A stretch of 64,000 nucleotides of DNA from Maribacter_C sp047345145 (lineage in GTDB: Bacteria > Bacteroidota > Bacteroidia > Flavobacteriales > Flavobacteriaceae). Each line of letters starts with the position of its first letter. The stretch's first letter is position 1. The DNA is taken from the NCBI RefSeq assembly GCF_047345145.1, contig NZ_JBLFER010000002.1:124001-188000 (forward strand), given 5' to 3'. The position numbers and the translations under genes were made by a program. The notes beneath the pieces were generated by a model, which saw only the letters and a program-made list of their open reading frames with translations, did no database searches and was not told the DNA's origin. Positions 42,650 to 51,615 of this stretch are shown here, piece by piece.

Positions 42650-43444
42650 TTATAAAATTCCTCCTGTACTACCACCCTCAACTTTTATAGCAGAACCATT
42701 TGTAGCCGCCGAAAGTGGACTGCACAAATAGGTAATTGTATTGGCAACTTCTTCCACTTTTGCAAAGCGTTGTAGGAGTGAAGATGTACGAACTTCAGTG
42801 AAGAATGCTTCCTCAACTTCAGCTTTTGTCTTGCCTTCTTTTTCAGCTGCGTTTTCTAAAAATCGTTCTGCTCCTTCAGATAAAGTAGAACCTGGAACAA
42901 TCGTATTTACAGTTACCCCAGAGCTTTTAGTCAGTTGCGCCAATCCTCTAGAAACCGCATGCAATGCAGCCTTGGTCATGCTATACGGAATCATATCAAC
43001 AGGCACCAAAGTCGCACATTCGCTCGAAACAAATAGTATTCGTCCCCAATCTTTTGAAAGCATTTTAGGAAGTATCCTTTTGGATAATCGAACCCCGCTC
43101 ATTACATTGATCTCGAATTGACAATACCAATCTTCATCAGCAGTTTTGAAGAAAGACCCAGAAGAATAAATGCCCACATTATTGATAAGGATATCTATTT
43201 CGGGGAGTTTGCTCAATAACTCTTCTACTTCATTCGATTTGCTAAAGTCAGTTGCAAAGCCTGAAACTGTTGAATTTGGAAATTCTTCTTGGAATTTTTG
43301 AACAGCTTTTGCTACACTTTCTGCTGTTCTTCCATTCAAAATAATGGAAGCCCCTTCATTAGCCAAAGTTCGAGCTGTTGCGTAACCAATACCCGCTGTA
43401 GAGCCTGTTATAAATGCTGTTTTGTTTTTAAGTTGTAAATCCAT
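42650..43444 (-). CDS. Short-chain dehydrogenase/reductase
   Basis: A 264-residue classical SDR. Cofactor motif T-G-S-T-A-G-I-G (13-20), N-N-V-G-I at 88-92, catalytic Ser near 140-141 and Y154-x3-K158 in Y-S-M-T-K. Similar in length and C-terminus (V-E-G-G-S-T-G-G) to 3-oxoacyl-ACP reductase-like and sugar-alcohol dehydrogenases; the substrate is not assignable. Followed by the Dabb lipoprotein gene after 32 bases. Confidence 0.9.
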   Translation of the reverse strand: MDLQLKNKTAFITGSTAGIGYATARTLANEGASIILNGRTAESVAKAVQKFQEEFPNSTVSGFATDFSKSNEVEELLSKLPEIDILINNVGIYSSGSFFKTADEDWYCQFEINVMSGVRLSKRILPKMLSKDWGRILFVSSECATLVPVDMIPYSMTKAALHAVSRGLAQLTKSSGVTVNTIVPGSTLSEGAERFLENAAEKEGKTKAEVEEAFFTEVRTSSLLQRFAKVEEVANTITYLCSPLSAATNGSAIKVEGGSTGGIL

Positions 43445-43464
43445 TCTATTTCGCTATAATGTCT

Positions 43465-43534
43465 TCTCGAGCGCAGTCGAGAGGTTTTTAATCACCCGTG
43501 TATAAAGTAGGTCTCGCATCTCGACTGCGCTCGA
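43465..43534. repeat. Pair of inverted palindromic repeats
   Basis: TCTCGAGCGCAGTCGAGA at 43465-43482 and TCTCGACTGCGCTCGA at 43519-43534 are mutual reverse complements around a 36-bp spacer, and each is itself nearly palindromic. No open frame or transposase lies between them. Related sequences recur at 51576 and 57648. Confidence 0.75.
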
Positions 43535-43573
43535 TGTGACAGCTCGATCAGGCTACTTTTTTATAATTAATAG

Positions 43574-45253
43574 CTATCCTGCAATACCCCATTTACTGAA
43601 AAGCAACCATAAAAGTAGTACCAATCCGATGAGAATAATAGTAAGGGTAGCGTCTGAAGACCATTTGAATTTGGGTCGTTCAGAACCTCTTTGAAAAGTA
43701 ACTAGTTCTAATACTTCGGCTGGTTGCGGTTGTCCCATCTTGCTGACCACCATTAATATAACTGCGCAGAATAGGAATAAAAATAATGCGAAGTGCAAGA
43801 AATTAATCCCTAGAAACATTCCCAATAACGAATCATTGACAACACTAATGGTTCCTTCATTGGCTAAAAATTCAGCTACTAATCGAAATACTCCGATAAC
43901 AAAACCTACCCATAAAGAAACGATGGCGCCTTTGGCATTTATCCATTTATAAAATAATCCGAAAAGGAAAACCGCCGCGATTGGAGGCGAAATATAAGCT
44001 TGAACACTTTGCAGGTAATGAAAAATCCCACCTCCCATTAGGGCTTTCATAAAGGGAATCCATCCTAGACTAACCACGACCAAAACAATGGTTGCCAATC
44101 GTCCAAAACGGACTAAATCTTTCTGAGTGGCATCGGGTTTATATTTTTGGTAGAAGTCGATTGTCAAGAGTGTAGAACTCGAATTAAAAGCGGAGGAGAG
44201 TGAACTCATTAGGGCAGCCAATAAACCTGCAATTGCTAAGCCTTTTAATCCTGTTGGGAGGAATCCGTTTATCATGGCTGGTAATGCTTGGTCTGCATTT
44301 TCCATAGAAAACTCAATGGCTCCTTCTTGCAATAATGCATAGGCGATTACCCCTGGGATAAAAAAGATAAAAACGGGAAGTAGTTTTAAATACCCCGCAA
44401 ACAAAGCTCCTTTTCGCGCATTATTTACATCTTTGGCGGAAAGCGTTCGCTGCACAATGTATTGGTCGGTGCACCAGTACCAAACTCCCAATATCGGCGC
44501 TCCGAAAAGCATGCCCGTCCAAGGGTATTCGGTATCGGCCATAGGGCGCCAAAGGTTAAAAAATTGTTCTGTTGGTGGATTCCCTTCTTGTGTAGAGGCA
44601 GTTGTAATGACATCTATCATATGGTCCCATCCGCCTAAAGCATATAATCCAAAAACGGTTACGGCAATTGTACCCAAGAGTAAAATAAAAGCTTGTACCA
44701 TATCAGTATAAATTACCGCTTTGAGTCCACCTAAAACCGTATAAAACCCTGTTGCTACAACTGTTATTATGGCGCCTGTCCAAAAAGGAATTCCAATAGT
44801 TTCAAAAACCAAAGCCCCTGCAAAAATGATAAGGGAAATTTTGGTGATTACATAGGCCAAAATAGAGATTACAGAAAGGTAACTTCTGCATGCTTTGGAG
44901 TAGCGTTTTTCTAAAAATTCTGGCATGGTATAAACTCCAGAACGCAGATAAAAAGGCACAAATACCCAGCCTAGAAGTATTAAAACTAGGGAAGCGATAA
45001 TTTCAAAATTCGCCATAGGCATATTACCACGTGCTCCTGCCCCGGAAACACCTAGTATGATTTCTGAACCGATATTAGAAGCAAATAGTGATGCTCCGAT
45101 AACAAGCCAGCCAGAGTTTTTACCTGCTAAAAAATAATCAATCGCGCTGCCAGAATCTGATTTACTTTTTGATGCCCATTGAGCTATCCATAATATAATT
45201 CCGAAATAAATTAGGATAATGGCAATATCCCAATAGCTAAGGCTTGAAAGCAT
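43574..45253 (-). CDS. Sodium:solute symporter, SGLT-like
   Basis: A 559-residue SSS-family protein with about 14 membrane helices. The opening I-A-I-I-L-I-Y-F-G, the A-S-L-F-A-S-N-I-G-S-E core (about 56-66) and Y-T-M-P-E-F-L-E-K-R-Y are those of the sodium/sugar branch. Likely Na+-driven uptake of a sugar or related compound. It follows the PhyH oxygenase gene by 30 bases, so substrate import and oxidation may be linked; the substrate is unknown. Confidence 0.9.
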   Translation of the reverse strand: MLSSLSYWDIAIILIYFGIILWIAQWASKSKSDSGSAIDYFLAGKNSGWLVIGASLFASNIGSEIILGVSGAGARGNMPMANFEIIASLVLILLGWVFVPFYLRSGVYTMPEFLEKRYSKACRSYLSVISILAYVITKISLIIFAGALVFETIGIPFWTGAIITVVATGFYTVLGGLKAVIYTDMVQAFILLLGTIAVTVFGLYALGGWDHMIDVITTASTQEGNPPTEQFFNLWRPMADTEYPWTGMLFGAPILGVWYWCTDQYIVQRTLSAKDVNNARKGALFAGYLKLLPVFIFFIPGVIAYALLQEGAIEFSMENADQALPAMINGFLPTGLKGLAIAGLLAALMSSLSSAFNSSSTLLTIDFYQKYKPDATQKDLVRFGRLATIVLVVVSLGWIPFMKALMGGGIFHYLQSVQAYISPPIAAVFLFGLFYKWINAKGAIVSLWVGFVIGVFRLVAEFLANEGTISVVNDSLLGMFLGINFLHFALFLFLFCAVILMVVSKMGQPQPAEVLELVTFQRGSERPKFKWSSDATLTIILIGLVLLLWLLFSKWGIAG

Positions 45254-45283
45254 AGGTTGGTGATTTTTAAAGTATTCGATTAA

Positions 45284-46255
45284 TTACCAGTTGTTCAAAC
45301 CTAGGAGTTTTTTTCCTAAATCAGATAATTCGGCTGTATCGTATTTGGTTTGCTCCCATTTTCTTGGATCTCCAGGAAAAGCGTAGCCTTCAGGAGCAAT
45401 TCGATTTTTCCATGAATTGATACGCCAGTTTCTTAGTTCTTCGTTGTCTTCTTCCGCCGGCATCATGGAGATATATTGTGCAATTCGTACTTTATTTGCA
45501 GATTTGTTCGGGCGAATTCCGTGGGGTTCTGTGCTATTGAAAATGAGCAAATCACCAGCCTCCATCTTCACTTTTACAATCTTATCTTCCATATCTGAAA
45601 TATCTGGTTGAAAATGGTCTCTATCTTCAGGCTGCGTTAATTTCCAAGTATCATAATTTCGATATAACCAGGGAATACATTGAAAGCCGCCCATATTTTC
45701 GTCGATCTGGTCAGCCAAGGCCAATACACCTTGAACGTTTTGTGGTTTGGTTTCTGGGTCATAATCCCAGTGAATAAAACCTTTTTTGTCTACTCCTGGT
45801 TTCAAAGGAAAATTCAAATTCGCTCTGTCTATAGTTACCCACAACTTTTCAGTTCCCCAAACATCAGCAAATGCATCATATACTCTTGGCATTTGACGAT
45901 TATTCCATAAATGTTGATGATTGTAGACCTCAACCATTCCGGTACCTTCTAGTTCTTTCATTTGCATTTCTGCACGTGGAGGTGCGTACCAGGTTTCAGA
46001 ATCGTTTGGGTCTTTTTCGTCAAATTCCCATATAAAATCAGCCGTAGCTTTTGCCTGTTCTATAGGGATAGCATTCTTGATGACAATGTATCCGTTGTGC
46101 ATCCAGAATTTCCAATCTTCTTCGCTTAATACTCGCAACGGCTTCCCATTTGAACGGTCGTTTAATCTTTGTTTACTGCTCGTCGCCGTAGATGGATTTC
46201 CCGGGATTTCCTCATGCGCCTTGTTGGCCATTTCTACTTTATATTTTGAATCCAT
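45284..46255 (-). CDS. Phytanoyl-CoA dioxygenase family protein
   Basis: A 323-residue Fe(II)/2OG enzyme. Metal ligands H162 and D164 in I-H-W-D-Y-D-P-E and H245 in T-E-P-H-G-I-R-P-N; the 2OG Arg is likely in N-K-V-R-I-A-Q-Y. In bacteria this family hydroxylates varied small molecules rather than phytanoyl-CoA, so the substrate is open. Predicted to be cotranscribed with the symporter and controlled by the divergent AraC gene. Confidence 0.88.
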   Translation of the reverse strand: MDSKYKVEMANKAHEEIPGNPSTATSSKQRLNDRSNGKPLRVLSEEDWKFWMHNGYIVIKNAIPIEQAKATADFIWEFDEKDPNDSETWYAPPRAEMQMKELEGTGMVEVYNHQHLWNNRQMPRVYDAFADVWGTEKLWVTIDRANLNFPLKPGVDKKGFIHWDYDPETKPQNVQGVLALADQIDENMGGFQCIPWLYRNYDTWKLTQPEDRDHFQPDISDMEDKIVKVKMEAGDLLIFNSTEPHGIRPNKSANKVRIAQYISMMPAEEDNEELRNWRINSWKNRIAPEGYAFPGDPRKWEQTKYDTAELSDLGKKLLGLNNW

Positions 46256-46397
46256 AGTGAAATATTTTAAAAATTACTTTCAAATTGATACTGTAAAACT
46301 AGAAATGAAAACAACCGCACTCCACCTCGATATTGATTAAAATTTGAACTATATTGATATATATAATATAAAATGTATTAAAAAAAGACAATTTAGG

Positions 46398-46405
46398 TAC
46401 ATTTG
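46398..46405 (+). promoter_or_regulatory. -7 element immediately before the AraC gene
   Basis: TACATTTG ends only 4 bases before the ATG at 46410, so transcription would start at or next to the start codon, giving a leaderless or nearly leaderless mRNA. Confidence 0.45.
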
Positions 46406-46409
46406 AATA

Positions 46410-47261
46410 ATGAAAATCCAACTTGAAACGATTAATCCGGCATCTAAAAGTCCCTTTCGGCTTTTGCACGACCCTAAACTAAATCATCTCTTCTATTGGC
46501 ATTTTCATCCAGAATTTGAATTGGTATATATTGAGGGTGCCAATGCTACTCGTCATGTCGGCAATCATATTTCGCAGTTTACCAGTAGCGACCTTGTTTT
46601 GATTGGTTCAAACATTCCACACTTAAATTTTGACCATGGAGTGACTACCAGCTATCGCAAAGAAGTATTACATATAAAACCTTTCTTCAAGGACAACTTC
46701 ATTGCGCAAATGCCAGAACTACAGTCTTTAGAACGCTTACTGGAATTATCTAAATACGGACTGGCATTCTCGGGGTCTACAAAAAAAGAGGTTGGTGAAT
46801 TGCTGAAGGAATTGCATCTGCTTCCTCCATTTGAGTTCTTCATGCAATCCATCACGATTTTAAAGAAACTGGCGCAAAGCAAGGAGTTTGAACTGTTGCA
46901 TACTAAACCCTATAAAAATAGATATAGCAAAAAAGAGCAGGAGCGTATTCGTCAGATTTATGCGCTAATTGATGAACGCTACCAAAACAAAATCACAGTC
47001 GATGAAGTAGCAGAACTATGCAACTTAACAAAGCCCGCCTTTTGCCGATATTTCAAAAAAGCAACGGGAAATACTTTCGTCAGCTTTCTAAATCAATACC
47101 GTATTAGTCAGGCCAAGCGTCTTTTATTAATGGGAAAGAATATTAGTGAAACTTGCTATGAATGCGGATTTGAAAGTCTTTCTTATTTTAACCGGACCTT
47201 TAAAAAAGTAACTGAAGAAAATCCCTCGGAATTTAAAAAGAGACATACTAGTTTTGAATGA
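46410..47261 (+). CDS. AraC-family regulator with cupin sensor
   Basis: A 283-residue regulator. The N-terminal cupin has H-F-H-P-E-F-E-L-V-Y and G-S-N-I-P-H-L-N, the pattern of sugar-sensing AraC proteins. The C-terminal double HTH (about 180-283) shows V-D-E-V-A-E-L-C-N-L-T-K-P-A-F-C and I-S-E-T-C-Y-E-C-G-F-E-S-L-S-Y-F-N-R. It is divergent from the PhyH-symporter unit, which it probably regulates. Confidence 0.92.
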   Translation: MKIQLETINPASKSPFRLLHDPKLNHLFYWHFHPEFELVYIEGANATRHVGNHISQFTSSDLVLIGSNIPHLNFDHGVTTSYRKEVLHIKPFFKDNFIAQMPELQSLERLLELSKYGLAFSGSTKKEVGELLKELHLLPPFEFFMQSITILKKLAQSKEFELLHTKPYKNRYSKKEQERIRQIYALIDERYQNKITVDEVAELCNLTKPAFCRYFKKATGNTFVSFLNQYRISQAKRLLLMGKNISETCYECGFESLSYFNRTFKKVTEENPSEFKKRHTSFE

Positions 47262-47349
47262 AAATCTTAGTCCGTAATAAATAGACCCTTCGGCTATACT
47301 CAGGATTGGTTGGATTACCCTAATTGAAGATTAGCTATCTCACTAAGAA

Positions 47350-47382
47350 AAAACCCCTCGACATTTCTGTTCGAGGGGTTTT
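47350..47382 (-). terminator. Terminator of the lipoprotein gene at 47410
   Basis: The minus strand reads AAAACCCCTCGA, 9-nt loop, TCGAGGGGTTTT then TT. A perfect 12-bp stem. On the plus strand the T-tract is shorter, so the minus direction is favoured. Confidence 0.8.
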
Positions 47383-47386
47383 CTAA

Positions 47387-47403
47387 CTAAATAACCAACC
47401 AAA
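47387..47403 (-). promoter_or_regulatory. 17-nt 3'-UTR motif TTTGGTTGGTTATTTAG
   Basis: Identical to 1518-1534 on the same strand. In both places it immediately precedes an intrinsic terminator. It begins 6 bases after the stop codon of the lipoprotein gene. Confidence 0.55.
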
Positions 47404-47409
47404 AGTCAT

Positions 47410-48321
47410 CTATCTCTTTCTACTTCGTTTTACCTTCATTGTCGGATTCGAAGTTTTTGTTCTTTTCTTAACAACCGAGCTTTTACCCGATTTCAAGTAC
47501 TGCTGATAACCTTTTCCTCTAAACTCATATACCGTTTCACTAGAAGGATGATACAGCTCTATAGTACTATCATTAATAACGTAAAGTTCGAAATAATCAT
47601 TGCCCATAAAATCGTAAGCAAGTGTTAAAGTTTTGAGCGTTTCATCGTTTTCTACGTCATATATCTGATAATCTCCCACGAAATCCCACTGTAGATTTGA
47701 AATGGAAGTCCCTACCCCATCAATTGATGAACGAAACGTTTCCGTGTTAAATTGCAAGAAATTCTCATCATCAAAATCATTTATAGCGCCTTCTTCACTT
47801 GTAAATGTTTTCTCCCAGGCATCATACTCTTGTAAAAAGAAGTTGATGTTGTCATAGAAAACTGTATCGTAATCAAAATTATTGATTTGATATCCATTCA
47901 GAAAATAAGAAGTTCCAGAACGCGGGTCTCTGACTTCTATGGTATTCCCGTTTACTGCAAAGATATCCAGTAACCATAGTCCGTCAACGTCGTGATTGAT
48001 TTCCACAGTTCCTCTTAATGTTCCATAACTGCCGACATCGATTCCAAAACCATTCCCGGTTTTTCCGATGCCTACAATATTGTTATTGGCGTACACAGTT
48101 CCATTATCGAATGAGATCGTAAAGGCTCTTTGTAAGAAAGGCACTTCGCCATTTCCTGTTGTAGCATTAATATCTACATACCATAAATCATAAGATTGTA
48201 AAACTTGATCTGTATTGAAAGCTGATTCTTCAATAAAGTCATCTTGAATGATTGTCTCGGTATAACACGAAGTCATCAAGGTTCCGATAAGGATAAGTCC
48301 GATAAGTAGTTTTGCTTTCAT
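47410..48321 (-). CDS. Conserved flavobacterial lipoprotein of unknown function
   Basis: A 303-residue lipoprotein from the Met at 48321: hydrophobic core, then M-T-S-C. The mature part has tandem related halves with L-Q-S-Y-D-L-W-Y-V-D-I-N-A-T-T-G-N-G and L-Q-E-Y-D-A-W-E-K-T-F-T-S-E-E-G, and a repeated F-D-Y-D-x-V-F-Y-D type turn, suggesting a duplicated beta-sandwich domain. The C-terminal 25 residues are very basic (K-K-R-T-K-T, K-V-K-R-S-R-K-R). I recall similar proteins being auto-named nicotinic acid mononucleotide adenylyltransferase, which the sequence does not support. Confidence 0.7.
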   Translation of the reverse strand: MKAKLLIGLILIGTLMTSCYTETIIQDDFIEESAFNTDQVLQSYDLWYVDINATTGNGEVPFLQRAFTISFDNGTVYANNNIVGIGKTGNGFGIDVGSYGTLRGTVEINHDVDGLWLLDIFAVNGNTIEVRDPRSGTSYFLNGYQINNFDYDTVFYDNINFFLQEYDAWEKTFTSEEGAINDFDDENFLQFNTETFRSSIDGVGTSISNLQWDFVGDYQIYDVENDETLKTLTLAYDFMGNDYFELYVINDSTIELYHPSSETVYEFRGKGYQQYLKSGKSSVVKKRTKTSNPTMKVKRSRKR

Positions 48322-48420
48322 AATACTGGTATTTAAATTCAATTTCTATAAAACAAATGCTATGCCAATATTTTTAACTATTTGATTATCAGAATTTAAG
48401 GTTTCGGTTTTATTAATGAT

Positions 48421-48428
48421 TAGCTTTG
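48421..48428 (+). promoter_or_regulatory. -7 element for gpsA
   Basis: TAGCTTTG, a perfect match 18 bases before the ATG at 48446. It supports that ATG over the upstream TTG at 48437. Confidence 0.5.
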
Positions 48429-48445
48429 TAGTCTAATTGTATTTA

Positions 48446-49447
48446 ATGTCAAAGAAAATGAGATTTGGAGTTTTAGGTGGTGGTAGTTGGGCCACAGCTA
48501 TCGTGAAAATGCTCACGGAGAATCAAGAAAAGGTAGGTTGGTATATGCGGAATTCTGATGCCGTAGACTATATTAAAAAGGAAAAGCACAATCCTAATTA
48601 CCTCACCGCTGTAGAATTTCATACCGAACAATTAAATTTAACGGATGATATCAATGAAATCATAAGTTCTTCGGATGTGCTCATTTTTGCCATCCCTTCA
48701 GCTTTTTTGGAAAGTGAACTTCAAAAATTAACGATGTCCATAAAAGATAAAATCATCTTTTCTGCTATAAAAGGAATCGTACCCGAAACGGGATTAATAG
48801 TCGGCGAACATTTTCATGACGAATACAAAATTCCTTTTGAAAATATTGGCGTGATTACTGGCCCATGCCATGCGGAAGAAGTTGCCCTTGAACGACTTTC
48901 TTATTTAACTATAGCTTCTGCAGACGAAGAAAAAGCAAAACTAGTAGCAGATAACTTAAGCAGTCATTACATCAAAACGAAAATCTCAGACGATATCATA
49001 GGCACTGAATATGCCGCAATGCTTAAGAATATTTATGCCCTAGCCGCCGGTATCTATCACGGATTAGGCTACGGCGATAATTTTCAAAGTGTTTTAATGA
49101 GTAATGCTATTCGCGAAATGAAACGCTATATCAAACGCGTTCATAAAATGAAGCGTAACATCAATAATTCTGCTTATTTAGGGGATTTGTTAGTAACTGG
49201 ATATTCTACTTTTAGTCGTAATCGTATGTTCGGAAACATGATTGGCAAGGGCTACACCGTAAAAAGTGCCCAAATGGAAATGAAGATGGTAGCCGAAGGA
49301 TATTATGCCGCCAAAACCGCTTTTGAACAAAAATCAAAGTTTAGCAAGAAAGTTGAAACTCCGATTATTGATGCGGTTTATAAGGTTCTTTATGAGCGGG
49401 GGAATGCGAAGCGGGTTTTTAAGGGGTTGACGGATAAGTTGGATTAA
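48446..49447 (+). CDS. gpsA: NAD(P)-dependent glycerol-3-phosphate dehydrogenase
   Basis: A 333-residue enzyme that reduces dihydroxyacetone phosphate to sn-glycerol 3-phosphate for phospholipid synthesis. N-terminal Rossmann motif G-V-L-G-G-G-S-W-A-T-A. The catalytic Lys is in A-A-M-L-K-N-I-Y-A-L-A-A-G. G-P-C-H-A-E-E replaces the more usual G-P-x-F-A-x-E, as I recall from other Bacteroidota. It lies in the same region as glpD and glpK but on the other strand and under its own promoter. Confidence 0.93.
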   Translation: MSKKMRFGVLGGGSWATAIVKMLTENQEKVGWYMRNSDAVDYIKKEKHNPNYLTAVEFHTEQLNLTDDINEIISSSDVLIFAIPSAFLESELQKLTMSIKDKIIFSAIKGIVPETGLIVGEHFHDEYKIPFENIGVITGPCHAEEVALERLSYLTIASADEEKAKLVADNLSSHYIKTKISDDIIGTEYAAMLKNIYALAAGIYHGLGYGDNFQSVLMSNAIREMKRYIKRVHKMKRNINNSAYLGDLLVTGYSTFSRNRMFGNMIGKGYTVKSAQMEMKMVAEGYYAAKTAFEQKSKFSKKVETPIIDAVYKVLYERGNAKRVFKGLTDKLD

Positions 49448-49500
49448 TACGTCTTTGATAGAAGCGTGTTGCCAAGTTTAAACATAAGGTTAAAGTGAAA

Positions 49501-49634
49501 GCGACGAAGCAATCTGTTGATTTGATATTCCAAACTTATAGATGTGCTTCGACAAGCTCAGCATGACATCGTTGTTCCTATTTGGCTTTTCAAACAAATC
49601 AAAGCTAAGTTGTCAGTCCGAGCTTGTCGAGGAC
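49501..49634. repeat. Composite of dispersed palindromic repeats
   Basis: GCGACGAAGCAATCTGTT (49501) is the reverse complement of a block like that at 51557. TGCTTCGACAAGCTCAGCATGACA-type sequence (49544-49567) has an inverted partner TGTCAGTCCGAGCTTGTCGA (49611-49630), making a long cruciform-capable unit. The whole 49448-49799 gap holds only such elements and no gene; a further GGGGAAG hairpin lies at 49768-49786. Confidence 0.7.
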
Positions 49635-49799
49635 CTTGTTACAAAATTTAAAATCAGCTAATGTAAAAAGGAGGGGAGAAAGCGGTCTTCACGGATAAGA
49701 CTTATATTAACTTTAAGAAGTCGGTCACGATAAGACCCCTTCCAAGCCTTGCCTTCGGCTGGCCCATCTTCCCCTTGCAGGGGAAGGAACACACGTATT

Positions 49800-51467
49800 T
49801 TAAACCCTGTCCATTGAAAAATCAGAATGCTCTTTCAACTCTCTATTTAATTCTTCTTTCCAAGCCAATAACTGAGTATCATCAACCTTGTAAATCGTTT
49901 TAAATTCCTGCAAAACAGGCTCCATCAGTGAGCGCACACTATCAATATCAAAATACAAGCGCCCTGTTCTTCGGATAAAGAAATCCATGGGGTTTTGTAC
50001 CATTTCGTAGTCGATTCCGAAACGCAATTCTGCCTTTGCCAAGCGGACATAAAAGTCTTCATCTTTTAGTGAAGCATAGTTCTCTAAAATGATTTCGGTC
50101 TGTTTACCGTAATTGGTGACCAAAAACCAAGCATCGTGTTCTGTGAACCCATCGGACTTGATACGATTGTAAACCTCAGCTATGTATTTCGTAACGTGTT
50201 TGAACTTCTTAAAGTCTACGTTTCCTGCCAACGGAATTTCATCGGTATAACAGTCTTTCAATTTTGTACCATCTTCTTCTAACTTTTTGGCTATTCGGTC
50301 AACAACACGTTCTGCCATTTTGCGATAGCCAGTTAGCTTTCCCCCAGCAATACTAATCAAACCGGTCTCCGAAGTGAAAATTTCGTCTTTTCGAGATAGT
50401 TCTGAAGCTGATTTCCCTTCTTCATGAATCAAAGGACGTAATCCCGCCCAAGAAGAAACGATATCTTCCATCTCCAAATTAATCTTTGGAAACATATTAT
50501 TCACAGCGGATAAAATATAAACCGCATCGGTCAAATCAGTCCGCACATCATCTTTATCATTATTATAATTCGTATCTGAAGTTCCCACATAAGTAGTTTT
50601 TCCACGTGGAATTGCAAACATCATCCTGCCATCAGGAACATCAAAATATGTAGAGTGTTTTAGTGGAAGTTTTTCATATGGAAATACCAAATGAACTCCC
50701 TTCGTCAAATGCAAACGTTTTCCTTTTTTGGAGTTGTTCACACTTCTAAGTTCGTCGACCCATGGCCCAGCTGCGCTGATGACGTATTTGGTTTTGATAA
50801 CAAAGTCTTCACCAGAAATTTCATCCATAACACTTACTCCCGAAATCTTTTCGTCGGTATATTCGAAGTCTTCCACCGAAGCATAATTCAAAGCTGTAGC
50901 TCCAAATTGCAAACTGGTTTTTATATTCTCAATAGTCAGTCGAGCATCGTCAGTTCTATATTCTGCATAGTATCCAGCCCCTTTTAATATTTTCTTTGGA
51001 AGTAAAGGTTCAAGTTTTAATGCTTCTTTTTTCTCCAACATTTTACGTTTATCATCGCCAGTAACTTGGGCAAGAATATCATATACTTTCAGTCCGATTG
51101 AAGTCAGCCATTTACCATAGGAACCATTCTCAATTAAGGGAAGTAACATCTTTTCAGGAAGTACCAAATGCGGCGCTAGTTTATGTACAATGGCCCGCTC
51201 AGAACCTACTTCTTTTACCAACCAAAAATCAAATTGTTTGAGATAACGAAGTCCGCCATGGATTAGCTTGGTGGATTTACTACTTGTTCCTGAAGCGAAG
51301 TCGTTCTTTTCAACTAGAGCCACTTTCAATCCACGAGAAGCAGCGTCTAATGCGATTCCTCCTCCTGTAATTCCTCCTCCAATAACGACTAGGTCGAATT
51401 CCTCCGAAGAAAGTTTATCTACTGTTTTTGCTCTGTCTAGATTTGAGAATTTTATGTTTTTTGACAT
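49800..51467 (-). CDS. glpD: Aerobic glycerol-3-phosphate dehydrogenase (FAD)
   Basis: A 555-residue FAD enzyme that oxidises glycerol 3-phosphate to dihydroxyacetone phosphate and passes electrons to quinone. FAD motif V-V-I-G-G-G-I-T-G-G-G at 27-37, then F-A-S-G-T-S-S-K-S-T-K-L-I-H-G-G-L-R-Y-L, the glpD signature. The C-terminal DAO_C helical domain (about 400-530) is complete. Downstream of glpK on the same strand; a 148-base repeat-filled gap separates them, so cotranscription is possible but not obvious. Confidence 0.95.
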   Translation of the reverse strand: MSKNIKFSNLDRAKTVDKLSSEEFDLVVIGGGITGGGIALDAASRGLKVALVEKNDFASGTSSKSTKLIHGGLRYLKQFDFWLVKEVGSERAIVHKLAPHLVLPEKMLLPLIENGSYGKWLTSIGLKVYDILAQVTGDDKRKMLEKKEALKLEPLLPKKILKGAGYYAEYRTDDARLTIENIKTSLQFGATALNYASVEDFEYTDEKISGVSVMDEISGEDFVIKTKYVISAAGPWVDELRSVNNSKKGKRLHLTKGVHLVFPYEKLPLKHSTYFDVPDGRMMFAIPRGKTTYVGTSDTNYNNDKDDVRTDLTDAVYILSAVNNMFPKINLEMEDIVSSWAGLRPLIHEEGKSASELSRKDEIFTSETGLISIAGGKLTGYRKMAERVVDRIAKKLEEDGTKLKDCYTDEIPLAGNVDFKKFKHVTKYIAEVYNRIKSDGFTEHDAWFLVTNYGKQTEIILENYASLKDEDFYVRLAKAELRFGIDYEMVQNPMDFFIRRTGRLYFDIDSVRSLMEPVLQEFKTIYKVDDTQLLAWKEELNRELKEHSDFSMDRV

Positions 51468-51478
51468 TTTAAATTAAT

Positions 51479-51600
51479 CGTCATTGCGAGGAGCTTTTCG
51501 CGATGTGGCAACCTTTCTCCTCATAGTTCATACTTTCATTAGTGTTTCTAACAAACGGATTGCTTCGTTGTCGCCTTCCGACTGCGCTCAAGATGACAAC
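51479..51600. repeat. Palindromic repeat cluster between glpK and glpD
   Basis: CGTCATTGCGAGGAGC (51479) with later GGATTGCTTCGTTGTCGC (51557) and CCGACTGCGCTCAAGATGACA (51579). These are fragments of the CGTCATTGCGAG-type dispersed elements; the same blocks recur in inverse order at 49501-49634. Confidence 0.7.
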
Positions 51601-51615
51601 TCGCAAAGACGTTTT

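Noticed and set aside
42741..43121. 126-codon plus-strand frame inside the SDR gene
   Set aside because: Ser/Thr-rich mirror of a real SDR with intact motifs on the other strand; no independent signals.
43465..43534. Insertion sequence ends
   Set aside because: Only 36 bp between the arms, no transposase and no target duplication visible.
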